A stretch of 64,000 nucleotides of DNA from Adiantum capillus-veneris (GCA_014529385.2 CM043953.1:108692549-108756548); one strand, 5' to 3'; shown: positions 10,344 to 20,837, counted from the stretch's first letter. Program-made: numbers and translations. Notes: generated from the letters alone by a model not told the origin.

Positions 10344-10997
10344 CTAGCTCCATCCTGTACTAATGGGTAGGTGTAAGATGTGGTACATGGGTGGAGGTGG
10401 AGCCAAGGTTGCTCGGATGGCTGCAGTGGGGTCGGCCATCATCTGGTCTCGTCTCTCCTCAATGGCTCGGCGATCATGGGTCTGAATCTCCGCAATCTGG
10501 CATCGATAAAGTCTGGGGGCCCGGCAACCCGTAGCGCGGGGCCGTCTCCTAGCTCTGGAGGTCTCAGCTTGCTGAAGAGTCACCCCTCTGTGTGTGTCGG
10601 GTGGTGGGGGAGCTAGTAGATGTCGTGAGATGAAGAAGTCAGTGAGCTGGGTCTGTCGCCCTCCTGTCTGAGCTGTCGTGGGCTCAAGTAAGGCCTCTCT
10701 GTGGCTCTGTATCTCTAGTAAGAATCGCCCCAGTTGGCGTTGATCTCTGGAGTCCATGATCTCTCGAAGGGCAGGCTGCACTGTGAATAAACCCTCATAT
10801 CTGCCTCTGATGTCATCATATGCTCTGCATCTGCATACAAAGTGCTCCTCATCCTCTAGCTCTACTCTGCATACCCGGCATATCCGCCCCTCTCTGGGGG
10901 TGTCTGATGCTCTGCCAGTCTCAATCTCTAGTCGATGTGAGGAAACCCTCAGCTGGCCAATAGCTACTCTCGAGCTGTGAGGCATGTAAGTATCCAT
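10344..10997 (-). pseudogene. LINE ORF2 C-terminal domain with CCHC-type finger
   Basis: The 217-residue open stretch contains CRVCRVELEDEEHFVCRCRA, a Cys-x2-Cys...His-x3-Cys arrangement like the finger that ends many LINE ORF2 proteins. It is preceded by RASDTPREG, matching other LINE copies here, and followed by a basic tail. It acts downstream of RT and probably binds RNA or DNA. It is severed from the RT by stops in this copy. Confidence 0.8.
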
Positions 10998-11879
10998 GTA
11001 TCATGGTCACTAAATGAACCCGTCTGCTAGTATGTCTAGAAACTGATCTCGGTAATGTGACCGTCTAGATGCCAGGTTGGGTGTGAGCCATGTCCGACTG
11101 GTGTAGAGCTGCCATAGATCCTGTCTGAGCAGAGTGTTCCTCTCACTACATCTCACTACATGAGAGGCGGATATGGGGTGAATCTGGGTCATACTGAAAG
11201 GGTGGTAGTCTATCCATGTCTAGACCCTATCTGTCAAACCATGCTCTAACCTGAGTGTACCAAGCTCTGTCATACCCTGTCTCTGAGATCTGTATAGCTG
11301 CCTCAAATGCTCTGCGTGTGAGTTTGTCTGTTGGGAGCTCTCTCATCCTCTAAATGAAGGAGATAGTCTGGAACAGTGCCTCTACTATCATGGGAGGTGC
11401 CGCTAGCTCTGCACTGATAATGTCATGTGGAAGTGTCGGCTTCCCGCAAAAGAATCGCGAGATCATACGTACCTGGGGCCTCTCGACCGCACTCCACTGG
11501 GTGTCTGTGAGGCTTGGGGCCCAAACTGTTGCTGCATACATCATAGCTGGTGTGACTAATGTGTCAAATAGCCACCCCTTCATACGGGGCTCCTGAAAGT
11601 GTGCCTAGTGACATCGCCGCTCTAACATGGCCAACACTATGTACCCCGTGTCAGCCTGTCTGTAGCTGCCTGTCTCATAGAGAAAAGACCAAGCAAACTC
11701 GTGAATGTGACTCCAAGGTAGACATATGAAGTGACGACCTCTATCTGTCCATCGCCGGCTGTGAATACTGTTGTAGCTCTCACCATGGGAGAGGTGTGGA
11801 AGATCATGACCTTGGTCTTGCCAAGGTTTACTGGCAAACCCCTGTGTGTACAAAACTCATCCAAGGCAGCCAAGTGGTG

Positions 11880-12593
11880 CTATAATCCCTCGGGTGACTC
11901 TAAAATTAATACAATGTCATCAGCATATAATAAAATGTGTACAGGTGTACCTGCGAGGTCTGACCCCTCTCCTCCAGCTCGTAGAATGTAGTCCTCAATC
12001 TCATCAATGTAGAGTCCGAATAGAGTGGGGGAGAGTGGGCAGCCCTGCTTAACACCAATGGTGCTAGCAACAGCCTCAGACAAACCTCCTGATCAGTGTA
12101 CCCTCCCAGTCACCTGATCATAGAGTGCATAGATGGCCCAAATCATATCTGATGGTATCCCCAAGCTCTTGAGGCGTAGGAAGAGCCTCTCTCGTGGCAC
12201 TGTATCAAAAGCTTTGCGGAAATCCACAAAGCAACAATATAATCTCTTCTTCCGCACCTTTGCCCCATCAATGAGGCAGCGCAGAATGAAGATGTGATCA
12301 ATAGTGGAGAAGGCCCGTCGGAAACCTGCCTGGCCGCATGCTCGTAGACCCTCAATCTCTGCATATGAGCTGAGCTCTACCTCAAGTACTGCCCCATATA
12401 GCTTGGCCATGGTGTGGCCAATCATGATGGTCCTGTAGTTCCCTGGGTCCAGGGTGTCGCTAGATTTGTGGAGAGGCACAGTAGTGTGCCTGGTCCACTC
12501 CTCTGGGAAGCCCTCCCCTATAGCCCGGTTGAAAACATGTGCAATCAAAGGGGCTATAGTGGAAGCTATGTATATCAGATGCTCACTCTGCAA
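11880..12593 (-). pseudogene. LINE reverse transcriptase core
   Basis: Two adjacent open stretches carry the RT: FVDFRKAFDTVPRERL (motif A, catalytic Asp), GVKQGCPLSPTLFGLYIDEI (motif B) and LLYADDIVLI (motif C, YADD). A frame change near 12090 separates motif A from B/C. All three catalytic aspartates are visible, but the gene as a whole is not continuous. Confidence 0.85.
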
Positions 12594-13348
12594 TCCTGTG
12601 TGGTCGGCCGAGCGGCCATGCTGTAGTCGGGGTCTATGGCCCTCTGTATCATCCCTGCTGTGAAGAAAGTGGAGCTAGTAGGGCGAGGCTCGAGTGGCGG
12701 TGGGATGGGAGGCTGCCCAGGTACCTTGTACAATCTCTCAGCATAGTCAAGCCATGTCTATGGATCTCCAATAGGTGTGGTCGGTCGTGGCTCTCGTAGA
12801 GTACGCCATGCTGCAACGCTATCCATGCTCATGAATAGGCGGTATAGCTCAAACTCCTGTGCCTCCTCAAAGGCTCACCGCTACCGGCGTGTGAGGGTCT
12901 TCATCTATCTCTTGGCCTCTCTCTCAGTGATCGCTCCAAGTACTCGTTGAGCTCGTAGTCAACGACAGAGAGCCCTGCACTCATCATCATACCAGCGGTT
13001 CTGTGGCAAAGTCCCAAGGGGGGGGTGTGACCAGAGTGGGTGGTGTGTGGAAATGAGCTGATGGCTGATGTCTAAAGAACGGATGTGATGTGTGAGGTGA
13101 GTAAGGGTAATGGGGGGTCCGGCCAAAATGACCTATGAGACCATCACGGTTACAAAATGGTGTATCTGATACACTGTCTGTAGAACTGAAAAGATGAAAA
13201 AACTAGGAAAGAAAAACTAGACTGAAAGTTGTAGTGACAAGCTGGGGGGGGGGGGGGGCATTGACTAGAGACTCTCTAGCCAATACAACAATTCAATGAT
13301 ACAAACTCATGCAAATGAAGAATCTGAGGGTGAGGGAGCATCTACACA

Positions 13349-13702
13349 TCAGGGTCCCAAGATGTCCAGCATCGGCCACTGGCGAATCTCATCAATGTCC
13401 TCCACAGTAAGCACTCTGGCTGGGCGTCTCCAATATCGTGCTAGAATGGTCCTGATCCTCTGATGAATCCTCCGTCGATGCAGTGATGATCCTCGCAATC
13501 GCGGGCGTCTAGATCTCCCAAGCTCCATGGCCCTGTCAATCAGTATACCTCTAGTGCAGGTAGGTCCTGGAGGCTGCTCTAGATCCTGCTCCTCTGACTG
13601 GCGCGTCTCCACACGAAAGAAATCAGTGATCTCCCTCTGTGACTGTCTCCCTCTATCTGATCTCCTCAAGAGGCTCTCTCTGTGTCTGCGCAGCTCTAGC
13701 AA
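13349..13702 (-). pseudogene. LINE ORF2 C-terminal extension
   Basis: This 117-residue open stretch follows the finger domain after a frame break. It contains REITDFFRVET and a basic LGRSRRPRLRGSSLHRRRIH segment, conserved at 18599-18898 (HITDFFSLD, RYRRPRLRRG) and near 21.1-21.3 kb. The basic, Arg-rich tail may bind nucleic acid. No named domain is recognised. Confidence 0.65.
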
Positions 13703-13729
13703 GAATAGCCCAAGGCATCTCTGATCCTG

Positions 13730-15652
13730 CTACCTCATAACTCGAGACAGTGGCCCAAAACCATCCCTAAAGAGGCAATGAAAACGGCCTCGTATCTCAT
13801 AGTAAACTGGGCAATGGCATATATAGTGCAGCTCTGTCTCTGGCTCCAAATGGCATAACTGACATATCCTTGCCTCTTCTGGTACTCTGCTAAATCTACC
13901 CACCTCAATCTCCGGCTGATGAGAAGATGTGCGTATCTGACCAATGGCACATCGTATGCCATATGACAGGTGTGTGTCCATGTAGCTAGGTCTAGTCACA
14001 AAACCATCCTCTGTGAGCTGGAGAAGATGCTCCCTGTAGAAAGACATCTTCGTGTCTAGCTCGTGGGTCGGCTCTATCCAAGTCCTCCTGGTATCCAGCT
14101 GAGTCACATCCTGTTTGATGAGTCTACTAACCTCTGTCCGAGTAAGAGACAAGGAGGGTGCATCCAGCGAATACTGGAAGGGTGGTAGCCTGTCCATGCT
14201 AAAACCATGAATCTGGAACCAAGAGGTCATCTGTGCATACCAACATGCTGTATCTCCCAGTGAAGCCAGCTGCCGAGAAGACTCCAGTGCTAAACGTGCA
14301 TACCTGTCTCTGGGGAGCTCCCAGATGCTATGTAAAAAGGAGACTGATCTAGTGAGTGCCTCTACCACCAGCGGAGGAGCAGCTAGCTCTGCGCGGATAA
14401 TCTCATGTGGTACTGAGGCTTTGGCTCTAATCATCCGCGAAATCATGGAAACCAGAGGTCTCTCCATGCATCTCCACCCATCAGTACTACTAGAGCGACT
14501 GCTATGAGCCACAGAAGGGCCCCATATCTGTACTCCATATAGCATGGCTGAGGTCACTAAGGTATCGAAGAGCCAAAGCTTTGTACGAGGTTCTTGAAAT
14601 TGGATCTGTGAACACATCCTCTCTAATCTCCCAAAAGCTGCATGTGCTCTTGTCAGTCGCGTCTCTACTGTTCTCCTCAAAGAAAACACTGGGCCGCTGA
14701 AGACCACCCCCAGGTATGTGTATGCATCTGTATACTCCACTGTCTCATGGCCATAAGTAAACGCAGGAGCTGACCGTCTGACCCATTGTGGTGTGGTGTT
14801 AAACACCATAACCTTGGTCTTGCCAAGGTTTACAAACATACCACTATCGTGAGCAAGATTATGTAAAGCATCCAGATGACGCTGCATCTCCTCTAGAGAA
14901 TCGGAAATCAAGACAATATCATCCACATATAACAGCAAGGAAATCCATGTGCCTGCCAACTGTGCTCCACTGCCACCGTCCCTCTCTATGTAGTCTGAAA
15001 CCTCATCAATGTACATCCCAAAGAGAGTAGGGAAGAGTGGGCATCCCTGTTTCACCCCAATGGTGGAGTGAATTAGACCAGCCATACCCTCTAGAGTGCG
15101 TACCTGTCCCACTACTGTCCTGTACAGGGCCATAATCCCCCAAATCAGCTCTGTGGGCACACCCAACTCATGTAATCTGTGCATCAACCTGGCTCTAGGG
15201 ACCGTGTCAAAGGCTTTGCGGAAATCCACAAAGCTACAATAGATCCTCCTGCCGTGCGCTCTACCCTCCTCAATGATAGCTCTGAGCGTCAGTATATGAT
15301 CAAGAGTAGAGAGTCCCTTCCTGAAGCCTGCCTGTCCTAAAGCCCGTATGCCCTGTCTCTCTACCCATCTACTGAGGTGATGCTCAATAATAGATGCATA
15401 CAACCTAGTCAAAGTGTGTCCAATCATGATGGTACGGTAGTTCCCTGTCTCCATAGGGTCTCCTGCCTTGAAGATAGGCACAATAGTGGATAAGCTCCAA
15501 GTGCTAGGAAATCCCTCACACATGGCTCGGTTGAACATCACTGCAATCAGCTCTGCAAGCATATCTCTGGCATGAATAAAGTGTTCGGCCACCAAACCAT
15601 CATGGTCATAAGCTCTCCCAGTCTTCATCCTGTCAAGGGCTTTCGTTACCAT
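13730..15652 (-). CDS. LINE reverse transcriptase with C-terminal Cys/His finger
   Basis: The 640-codon open frame is the central part of ORF2; the Met at 15652 is internal, not the true start. RT motifs: GQAGFRKGLSTLDHI (residues about 106-120), FVDFRKAFDTV (motif A, 141-151), STIGVKQGCPLFPTLFG (motif B, about 196-212) and LLLYVDDIVLI (motif C, YVDD at 242-245). A thumb with LGKTKVMVFNTTP and YLGVVFSG follows. The C-terminal finger is CQLCHLEPETELHYICHC (597-614). The enzyme would copy the LINE RNA at the nicked chromosomal target. Its length and completeness stand out from the other broken copies. Confidence 0.9.
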   Translation of the reverse strand: MVTKALDRMKTGRAYDHDGLVAEHFIHARDMLAELIAVMFNRAMCEGFPSTWSLSTIVPIFKAGDPMETGNYRTIMIGHTLTRLYASIIEHHLSRWVERQGIRALGQAGFRKGLSTLDHILTLRAIIEEGRAHGRRIYCSFVDFRKAFDTVPRARLMHRLHELGVPTELIWGIMALYRTVVGQVRTLEGMAGLIHSTIGVKQGCPLFPTLFGMYIDEVSDYIERDGGSGAQLAGTWISLLLYVDDIVLISDSLEEMQRHLDALHNLAHDSGMFVNLGKTKVMVFNTTPQWVRRSAPAFTYGHETVEYTDAYTYLGVVFSGPVFSLRRTVETRLTRAHAAFGRLERMCSQIQFQEPRTKLWLFDTLVTSAMLYGVQIWGPSVAHSSRSSSTDGWRCMERPLVSMISRMIRAKASVPHEIIRAELAAPPLVVEALTRSVSFLHSIWELPRDRYARLALESSRQLASLGDTACWYAQMTSWFQIHGFSMDRLPPFQYSLDAPSLSLTRTEVSRLIKQDVTQLDTRRTWIEPTHELDTKMSFYREHLLQLTEDGFVTRPSYMDTHLSYGIRCAIGQIRTSSHQPEIEVGRFSRVPEEARICQLCHLEPETELHYICHCPVYYEIRGRFHCLFRDGFGPLSRVMR

Positions 15653-16346
15653 ATCAACAGTAAAGAAAGTGCAAGTCTGTGGACAAGGCTCTGGGGGATC
15701 AGGTAAGGACTGCTACCCTGGGATCGAGTAGAGAGAGGTTGCATATGTACCCCAAGTCTCTGTAGATGTAATGGCAAGTGTAGAAGAACACTCGTGAAAA
15801 CGCCTCCACGCCTCCCCTGAGTCCTGGCTCAAGAAAAGCTGATATAACTCCTCGAGCTGAGCAAGATAAGATCTCTTCTTCCGCCGTACTAGGCATCGAA
15901 AGAGAACCTACGACCGTCTGTGTGTGATAATCCCTAAAAGTACCTCCCTCTGAAGTGTAGCTCGCATCTCTCTGCACTCATCATCATACCAGCTGTTCTG
16001 GGGCATACTCCCAGTGCGGTGTCTAGACTCAGGCTGGGTGTGAGGGTATGCCTCGAATGTTGCAGCATGTAGTGTATCTGTCAAGATCTGAGTGAGCTCG
16101 TCTAGAGGGCGGCCTGGCTCCTCTGTACATAGGCGCCTATAGATCCCATCTATATAAATTGAGGTAGTCTCTCATGTAAAGGTGTACGGGCATGTGTGGG
16201 TGGCCGTGCCAGAGATGTTGAACTAAAACGAAATGATATGGTGAGAGTCAGGAGTGTGTGGTCCACCGCTATACCAATAGGTCTGGAGCCGACCGTGAAG
16301 TCATGAATAGAACATATGAAACTGGGCTAGGTCATAACATAGTCCA
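15653..16346 (-). other. LINE endonuclease-RT linker region
   Basis: This holds the end of the endonuclease and the linker to RT (MPQNSWYDDECREM near 16.0 kb and RRYLAQLEELYQLF-type segments), with several stops. Comparable sequence in the copy at 20.8-25.5 kb lies at 23.2-23.6 kb. Confidence 0.6.
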
Positions 16347-17062
16347 CTATACTGGCGCCATGCCTATGTGGGAAGCAAGTAAACCCCCTCCCACCTCTGG
16401 AAATCTCTGCAAGCCATTCATAATGGCAAGACCATGTGAAGTTCCCATTTCTACTAAGAATCTCCTGTACTCTGTGTGCTCCAAGTCCTGTGAAGCCCTA
16501 GACAAGCCCAAGTCGCTGGTCTCCAACTCCCTCATCATCTCCTCTGAAGTATCATAGAAAGCTTTCTGCATCTGAGCTGTCCTAGCATTGAAGTCACCCA
16601 ACAAGATAATGTCACCATCTCTAGAGAACTCCCAGATATGATCATCTAAGACCAAGAAGGGGGACTGTCCTCTGGGCGTAGCATAGGCTGAAGTGCTAGG
16701 AGGAAAGTAGCATAAGGCAATGTAAAGAAATCGGCCAGTCTCTGTCCTCAACCTCACCCACATATACTTGGCCTGCTCATCTCTGCGAACAATGTGTATG
16801 AGTGGTTGGAGCTCCTCCATGAATAAGACAGCTACTCCTCGAGATCCCCGTCCTCTGAGCTCAGATCTAGTTTCTGCTCTGCATGTCATCTCCCACCTAT
16901 ATCCAGATACATGTGGCATAAGCTGTCTCGGAGCCTAGTGTGTGAGTAAAAAACAATGTCTCTCCCAAAATAGCTGTCCTGAAACGCCCCCACATCCAAC
17001 CGAAATGATCCATTGTAGTTCCATGCTGCCATATGAAGAGTGGTCCCATAGGTCTCGCACCG
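16347..17062 (-). pseudogene. LINE endonuclease (APE type)
   Basis: Starting directly after the ORF1 stop, the frame reads AAWNYNGS (the metal-coordinating Asn region) and RLDVGAF. After a frame change near 16.93 kb it continues with SGYRWEM, a membrane-neutral block WVRLRTETGRFLYIALCYFP and LLGDFNARTAQM, the GDFN catalytic motif of APE-like LINE endonucleases. The downstream end (about 16.35 kb) is interrupted. The domain nicks the target DNA to prime reverse transcription. Confidence 0.8.
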
Positions 17063-17065
17063 TCA
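17060..17065 (-). promoter_or_regulatory. ORF1 stop in UGA-CGG context, candidate readthrough site
   Basis: The ORF1 frame ends GAGCGCCGCTCCGCA-TGA-CGG and continues in the same frame into TTLHMAAWNYNGSFRLDVG, the start of the endonuclease. The copy at 24637-24642 has the same TGACGGTGCGAGACC. UGA followed by CGG is a known leaky stop context in some plant RNA viruses (furovirus-type readthrough). The function here is inferred. Confidence 0.5.
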
Positions 17066-18167
17066 TGCGGAGCGGCGCTCTAAAATCACCACTCTCCCAT
17101 CTCTATAGAGAGCAATCTTCCCCTTCTCTCTTGCCGCTTTTATCTCTGGCATGACCTCTTTCATGTGTGCGAGGTGTGCTAGCGTGAGGTCATCTCCAAG
17201 GAAGATACCTGCCTTCTTGAGAGTGGGTCTCTTCTTCAAAAATTCTTTCTTTGCCTCCATAGTTGGGAAGCGCAAAATGAGTGCTCTTTCCCTTGAAGAT
17301 TCTCCCCCTCCTTCACTTCTTTTGCCCACTCTCCAAGCTCGCGTATGCAAAGGGCTTGTGATTCCCATCATGAGCAAGAGCTCCTTTGTTTCCTCCTCCA
17401 CCTTGTCTCCCTCTTTGAGCCCGGTTACACGTACATGTAGAGCTCGTCTTTCTTTTTTGTTCTTCTTCTAATGTCATGTTGATGATGGTAAACGGGGGTG
17501 TGAGACTATGTACTCCCCCTTTTACTTTCTTTGCCACTTCAATCCACTTTTCTGCTTCCTCAGCCTTCTTTTGTGTTCTAGTGAGAATATCAGCCCATGA
17601 TGAAGCTTCCTTTGTCTTTTGATGCTCTTCTTCCTGGAGGGTTTTAACCTGCTCTTTAATGCTTTTCAGCTCCTCCACCATGCATGGCTGATTTTCTTCA
17701 TCATTTGTAGATTTGCTTTTAAAAAATGCGATTTCCTTGCGTAGTTCTTCAATCATTGCATCCTTCTCACCAATTGACTTTTGCATCTCGGTTTTCCATG
17801 CTTCCCAAGTGGCTGTTGCTTTATCCAGTTTCGCTTGCCAGGAAATCTCTACTGTTTGTACTTCAGCTCTCACAAAGTGTTGCATTTCAGCTTTGAAAGC
17901 ATTGGACAAATCGACCTTGTGTGCTTCCATAGCACTATAAACCTCCTTCTCGAAGTTTGCTCTCATAGCACTCATCTCCGCTCTAATCATGATCTGAACC
18001 TTCTCGTACATGTGTTCGTCTTTGAACTTGGCGGCCTTTTTTGCTCTCAGCAGGCTTGGTGACAGGATACCTTCTCGTTGCCTTGTTCGTTGGAAGGTAT
18101 GCTTTGTCTTTGGTGGAGTGGTGAAGAGGTCACCCTCCTCCTGTGTACCGGGCGTTGGACTAGACAT
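17063..18167 (-). pseudogene. LINE ORF1: coiled-coil plus RNA-binding domain
   Basis: It starts MSSPTPGTQEEGDLF. Residues about 45-215 are a long heptad-rich coiled coil (EEVRAEMSAMRANFEK-like, EELRKEIAFFKSK, EQVKTLQEEEHQ). A C-terminal domain reads LHVRVTGLKEGDKVEEE, ALILRFPTMEAKKEFLKKRP, GIFLGDDLTLAHL and ALYRDGRVVI, the pattern of L1-type ORF1 RNA chaperones (trimerising coiled coil, RRM-like fold, C-terminal domain). One base appears missing near 17.45 kb relative to the copy at 24.6-25.4 kb, splitting the frame. It ends at a UGA followed by CGG, after which the ORF2 frame continues. Confidence 0.8.
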
Positions 18168-18193
18168 AGGGAAGCTCTCAGGTTGTATGCTAT

Positions 18194-18195
<2 letters not shown>

Positions 18196-18226
<31 letters not shown>
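18196..18226. repeat. (GA)n microsatellite at a LINE 5' end
   Basis: About 15 GA units begin 28 bases upstream of the ORF1 Met of the LINE at 13118-18195. Confidence 0.95.
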
Positions 18227-18228
<2 letters not shown>

Positions 18229-18339
18229 TACTGGAACACTGGATGGGCAAGCGCGGCTGCTATGGCTGCTATGGAGGGGCAAGCGTGGCTGCTCAGAGAG
18301 AGAGCAACACCTGCAATCTGCGCGCGCGCGCGAGAGAGA

Positions 18340-18849
18340 AATGAAATGAAATGAAATGTTATATTAACGTCTTCAAAAGGCCAAAATGACCTATGAGACC
18401 AATCAGTTACAAAATAGAGAATCTAATACCATGTCTGGGTACAAAAGAACTAGAAAAGAACTAGAAGTGGAACAAAATACTACTACTACTACTACAATCT
18501 AAAACTACGTGGGTGTAGCAGCTGATACAATAGGTACCCGGTAAACTGGATGTAACAGTGTGTGAAACAAAGATGGAAGAAATGGTGAGGATCCATCCTC
18601 ATCTGCACTCTGGATGTCGAGAGAGTATGGCTCGAATCTTCTGTTGTAGTCTCCGTCGATGCTGTGTAGCTCCTCTCCTCAGTCGCGGTCGTCTGTATCT
18701 CTGTAGCTCCAATGCTCGGTCGATGAGAGTGCCAGTAGTGGTCGAATGAGTGTGGGACGAGCTCTGCAGTGGTGGCTGCTCCTCTGGCTGTCCCATATCT
18801 AGTGAAAAGAAATCTGTAATGTGTCTCTGGGACTGCCTCTCTCTAGCAC
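18340..18849 (-). mobile_element. LINE 3' fragment with (atttc)n tail
   Basis: A minus-strand fragment of the 13118-18195 subfamily. It keeps the C-terminal extension (18838-18600) and the 3' UTR, ending in four atttc units (plus-strand gaaatgaaatgaaatgaaat) beside a gcgcgc/gaga stretch. It is 5'-truncated at about 18849, where the 24-bp sequence acacggtagacatgaagtgg begins. Confidence 0.75.
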
Positions 18850-18917
18850 ACGGTAGACATGAAGTGGCACGAGAGAGAGAGAGAGAGAGAGAATCCACAC
18901 GGTAGACATGAAGTGGC
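18849..18917. repeat. (GA)n flanked by a duplicated 24-bp block
   Basis: The block cacggtagacatgaagtggc occurs immediately before the GA run (18849-18870) and again after it (about 18898-18920). The GA run is at 18868-18893. The second block is the left end of repeat R copy 2. Confidence 0.8.
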
Positions 18918-19268
18918 AGAGTTCCACTTCCGGATGTTGAACGATTCGAGCTCGATTGAAACTATGGGCCTTTAAATGTGAGCCTTGGGAGCCCCTTTTG
19001 GCATTGCAGTGTTTGCAGTTGCAGAGAAGGGATCCATGGCAGTTGTACCTTTGTATGACCAATAGAAAAGGAATACCAAAAGGGGCGCTAGGGTTTGGGC
19101 CGAGTAGAAACAGCGTCTCTTTTAATTAAACAATGAACTTATAGTACAAACTATCATAGAAAATAAATGCCCACAAGCCACAATAAATGTGTAAAGAAGC
19201 CACAAGAGTCACTCTCAAGTACCCATTAAACCTTTGTGACACCAAGAGAGCAGTATGCACACAATGCA
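18894..19268. mobile_element. LTR-like repeat R, copy 2, with inverted core
   Basis: The flanks match copy 1 (9643-10037): ccacacggtagacatgaagt on the left and aaacagcgtctcttttaatt through gcagtatgcacacaat on the right. The core 18937-19106 is the reverse complement of 9689-9858, both exactly 170 bp. The R-type motif (ggaataccaaaaggggcgct, about 19063-19082) is therefore flipped relative to the flanks. Confidence 0.75.
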
Positions 19269-19472
19269 TGAGTCTGCCTACAGAGAAATGCAAGTGCGTA
19301 TAAATGCTACTCATGCTAAAAGATAATTGGTTGAGAATAAAAGCGACATGCAATTTTATTACTCTCAGAAAAAAGGTCAGAAATGCCATTTCGCTAGAAA
19401 CAGAACGATGGGAAACAGTCGGTCTGTTTCTCCAAGGAAGAAACGGCATTTTTTTAAAACTATGTTTCTTTT

Positions 19473-19570
19473 ATATTGCTCAAACAAAGGTACACCTGCC
19501 AAGGCGGGCTTCTCTGCAACTGCAAACACTACAATGCCAGAAGGGGCTCCCAATGTTCATATCTAAAGGC
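19473..19570. repeat. Third partial copy of the R core
   Basis: This stretch (attgctcaaacaaaggtaca ... tgcaaacactacaatgccag ... ggctccc) matches part of the 170-bp core in the orientation of copy 1. The sequence between 19269 and 19472 is unassigned. Confidence 0.65.
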
Positions 19571-20785
19571 TCCTTGCCAAAAAGCATCTGATATGAAAAG
19601 CTGGCACCCTCTGGGCTGTTTCTGCAAATTACGGGATTTCCATACAATTCAGCGTTTTGCAGTGCCATTTTCAGGATGTCCGTACTAATGCCACGTCATC
19701 ATAATTTTACGTTTCAAACTTGTCCGCTTTGTCTGGCCACTTTTGGGCGCTTTAAACATGTCCTTTTTAGTGGAACAAGCCACGTAATCACTTTGTGACA
19801 AGCAACATAAAAATCACTTCTATAAAGATTATCTACTTCGGGTATCTAATCCAAAAGCCGAAAAGTTTAACTGCTGAAAATAATTGGTGCCCAAAAGCCT
19901 CTGCGTTAAAACTGGCAGGTCAGATTGTTCATACATTGCTGCATCATTCAACCACACAGCCCTACGTTTTACGTAGATGGATTCCGGATCTTCCTCAGTC
20001 AGTGTACAAGAGCTGGACAAACCTATGATCGGCTACTTATGCAATGTCTATATCGGTATTAAAGTAGCTTCAAGGTGCATCTGAGCGGAAGCTTCAAAAG
20101 TTGCGCTCATTGGGGCCAGTTTGATCAAGGATCAACACATTTTGAAGCCTCAATTTGATCATCCTGCAAGACAATCTCCAGCCAGCAATATAGACATGGA
20201 TATTGAGCAGACACCGAAGCATGCTTATGTCCCACCTTTATATGAGGTTTTGAAGATAGGATCCCAAGGGCTTCTTTCTTGGACCGAGTCCTCCTACTTT
20301 GGTATCAAAAGTTTTGCAGCAGTGGGGTCGCCTGGCGGCGTGGAGAATCATCATAATGGCGTTGGCTAATCCCTGATGGTTGAGGCAAAGTTTCAAATCA
20401 AAGCCATGAGTGTCCATGCATCGTCGAGGAGAAGATTGAAATGCCAGCTGCGAGGTATTTTAAAAGCAATGCTCTTATTAAAGCTGTAAATGTTTCCTAC
20501 TAGAAACGTGAGAAAGGTAGTCAACTTGCGCAGCCATGCTGGGCACGTGAAGGGCCGCCATCGAGAAGGGGCGCCAGAGAGCAGAAGGGAGGGCATGACA
20601 GCATGGACGGCCATGCCTGGAAGGCTCTCGAAGCCAGGCTAAGCAAAAAAAGGATGGAGCAGCGCTGGAAAGGGGGGGCTCTAAAAACCGAGCTCACGAG
20701 CTACAGAAGGGGGAGAACACTCTGAAAACGAGCTCATAAGGTGCTGCAGTAGGGCCCCGTGCTGGGGGAGGGCACGCCATTTCAG

Positions 20786-20790
<5 letters not shown>
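19571..20790. other. Unassigned interval
   Basis: No gene is recognisable. Short ORFs on both strands (the longest about 80 codons, near 20121-20369) show no family motif. There are no clear repeat ends except the GA tract that closes it on the right. Confidence 0.35.

Positions 20791-20833
<43 letters not shown>
20791..20833. repeat. (GA)n microsatellite at a LINE 3' end
   Basis: About 21 GA units directly abut the gaaatgaaatgaaat tail of the minus-strand LINE that begins at 20834. Confidence 0.95.

Positions 20834-20837
<4 letters not shown>

Larger units (their letters stand above)
10117..13117 (-). mobile_element. LINE, 5'-truncated (RT and C-terminal finger kept)
   Basis: This is a minus-strand non-LTR retrotransposon. 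In 5'-3' order it keeps an endonuclease-RT linker (about 13000, QNRWYDDECRA), the RT fingers/palm (12593-11880), the thumb and connection (11873-11010) and a Cys/His C-terminal domain (10997-10344), then a 230-bp 3' UTR ending at a GA/GAAA tract. ORF1 and the endonuclease are missing. The frame is broken several times. It is diverged from the neighbouring LINE at 13118-18195 but has the same architecture. Its upstream end butts directly against that LINE's 3' end. Confidence 0.85.
13118..18195 (-). mobile_element. LINE, nearly full length
   Basis: The 5.1-kb minus-strand non-LTR element carries ORF1 (18167-17063), an endonuclease (about 17062-16350), a linker, RT and a C-terminal finger (15652-13730), a short C-terminal extension (13702-13349) and a 3' UTR with a 15-G run (plus-strand 13244-13258). 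Its 5' end abuts a (GA)n tract at 18196. Its 3' end lacks the terminal atttc repeat seen in the copies at 18340 and 20834. A few frame changes make it inactive. The RT domain is open for 640 codons, so it is among the younger copies. Confidence 0.88.
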
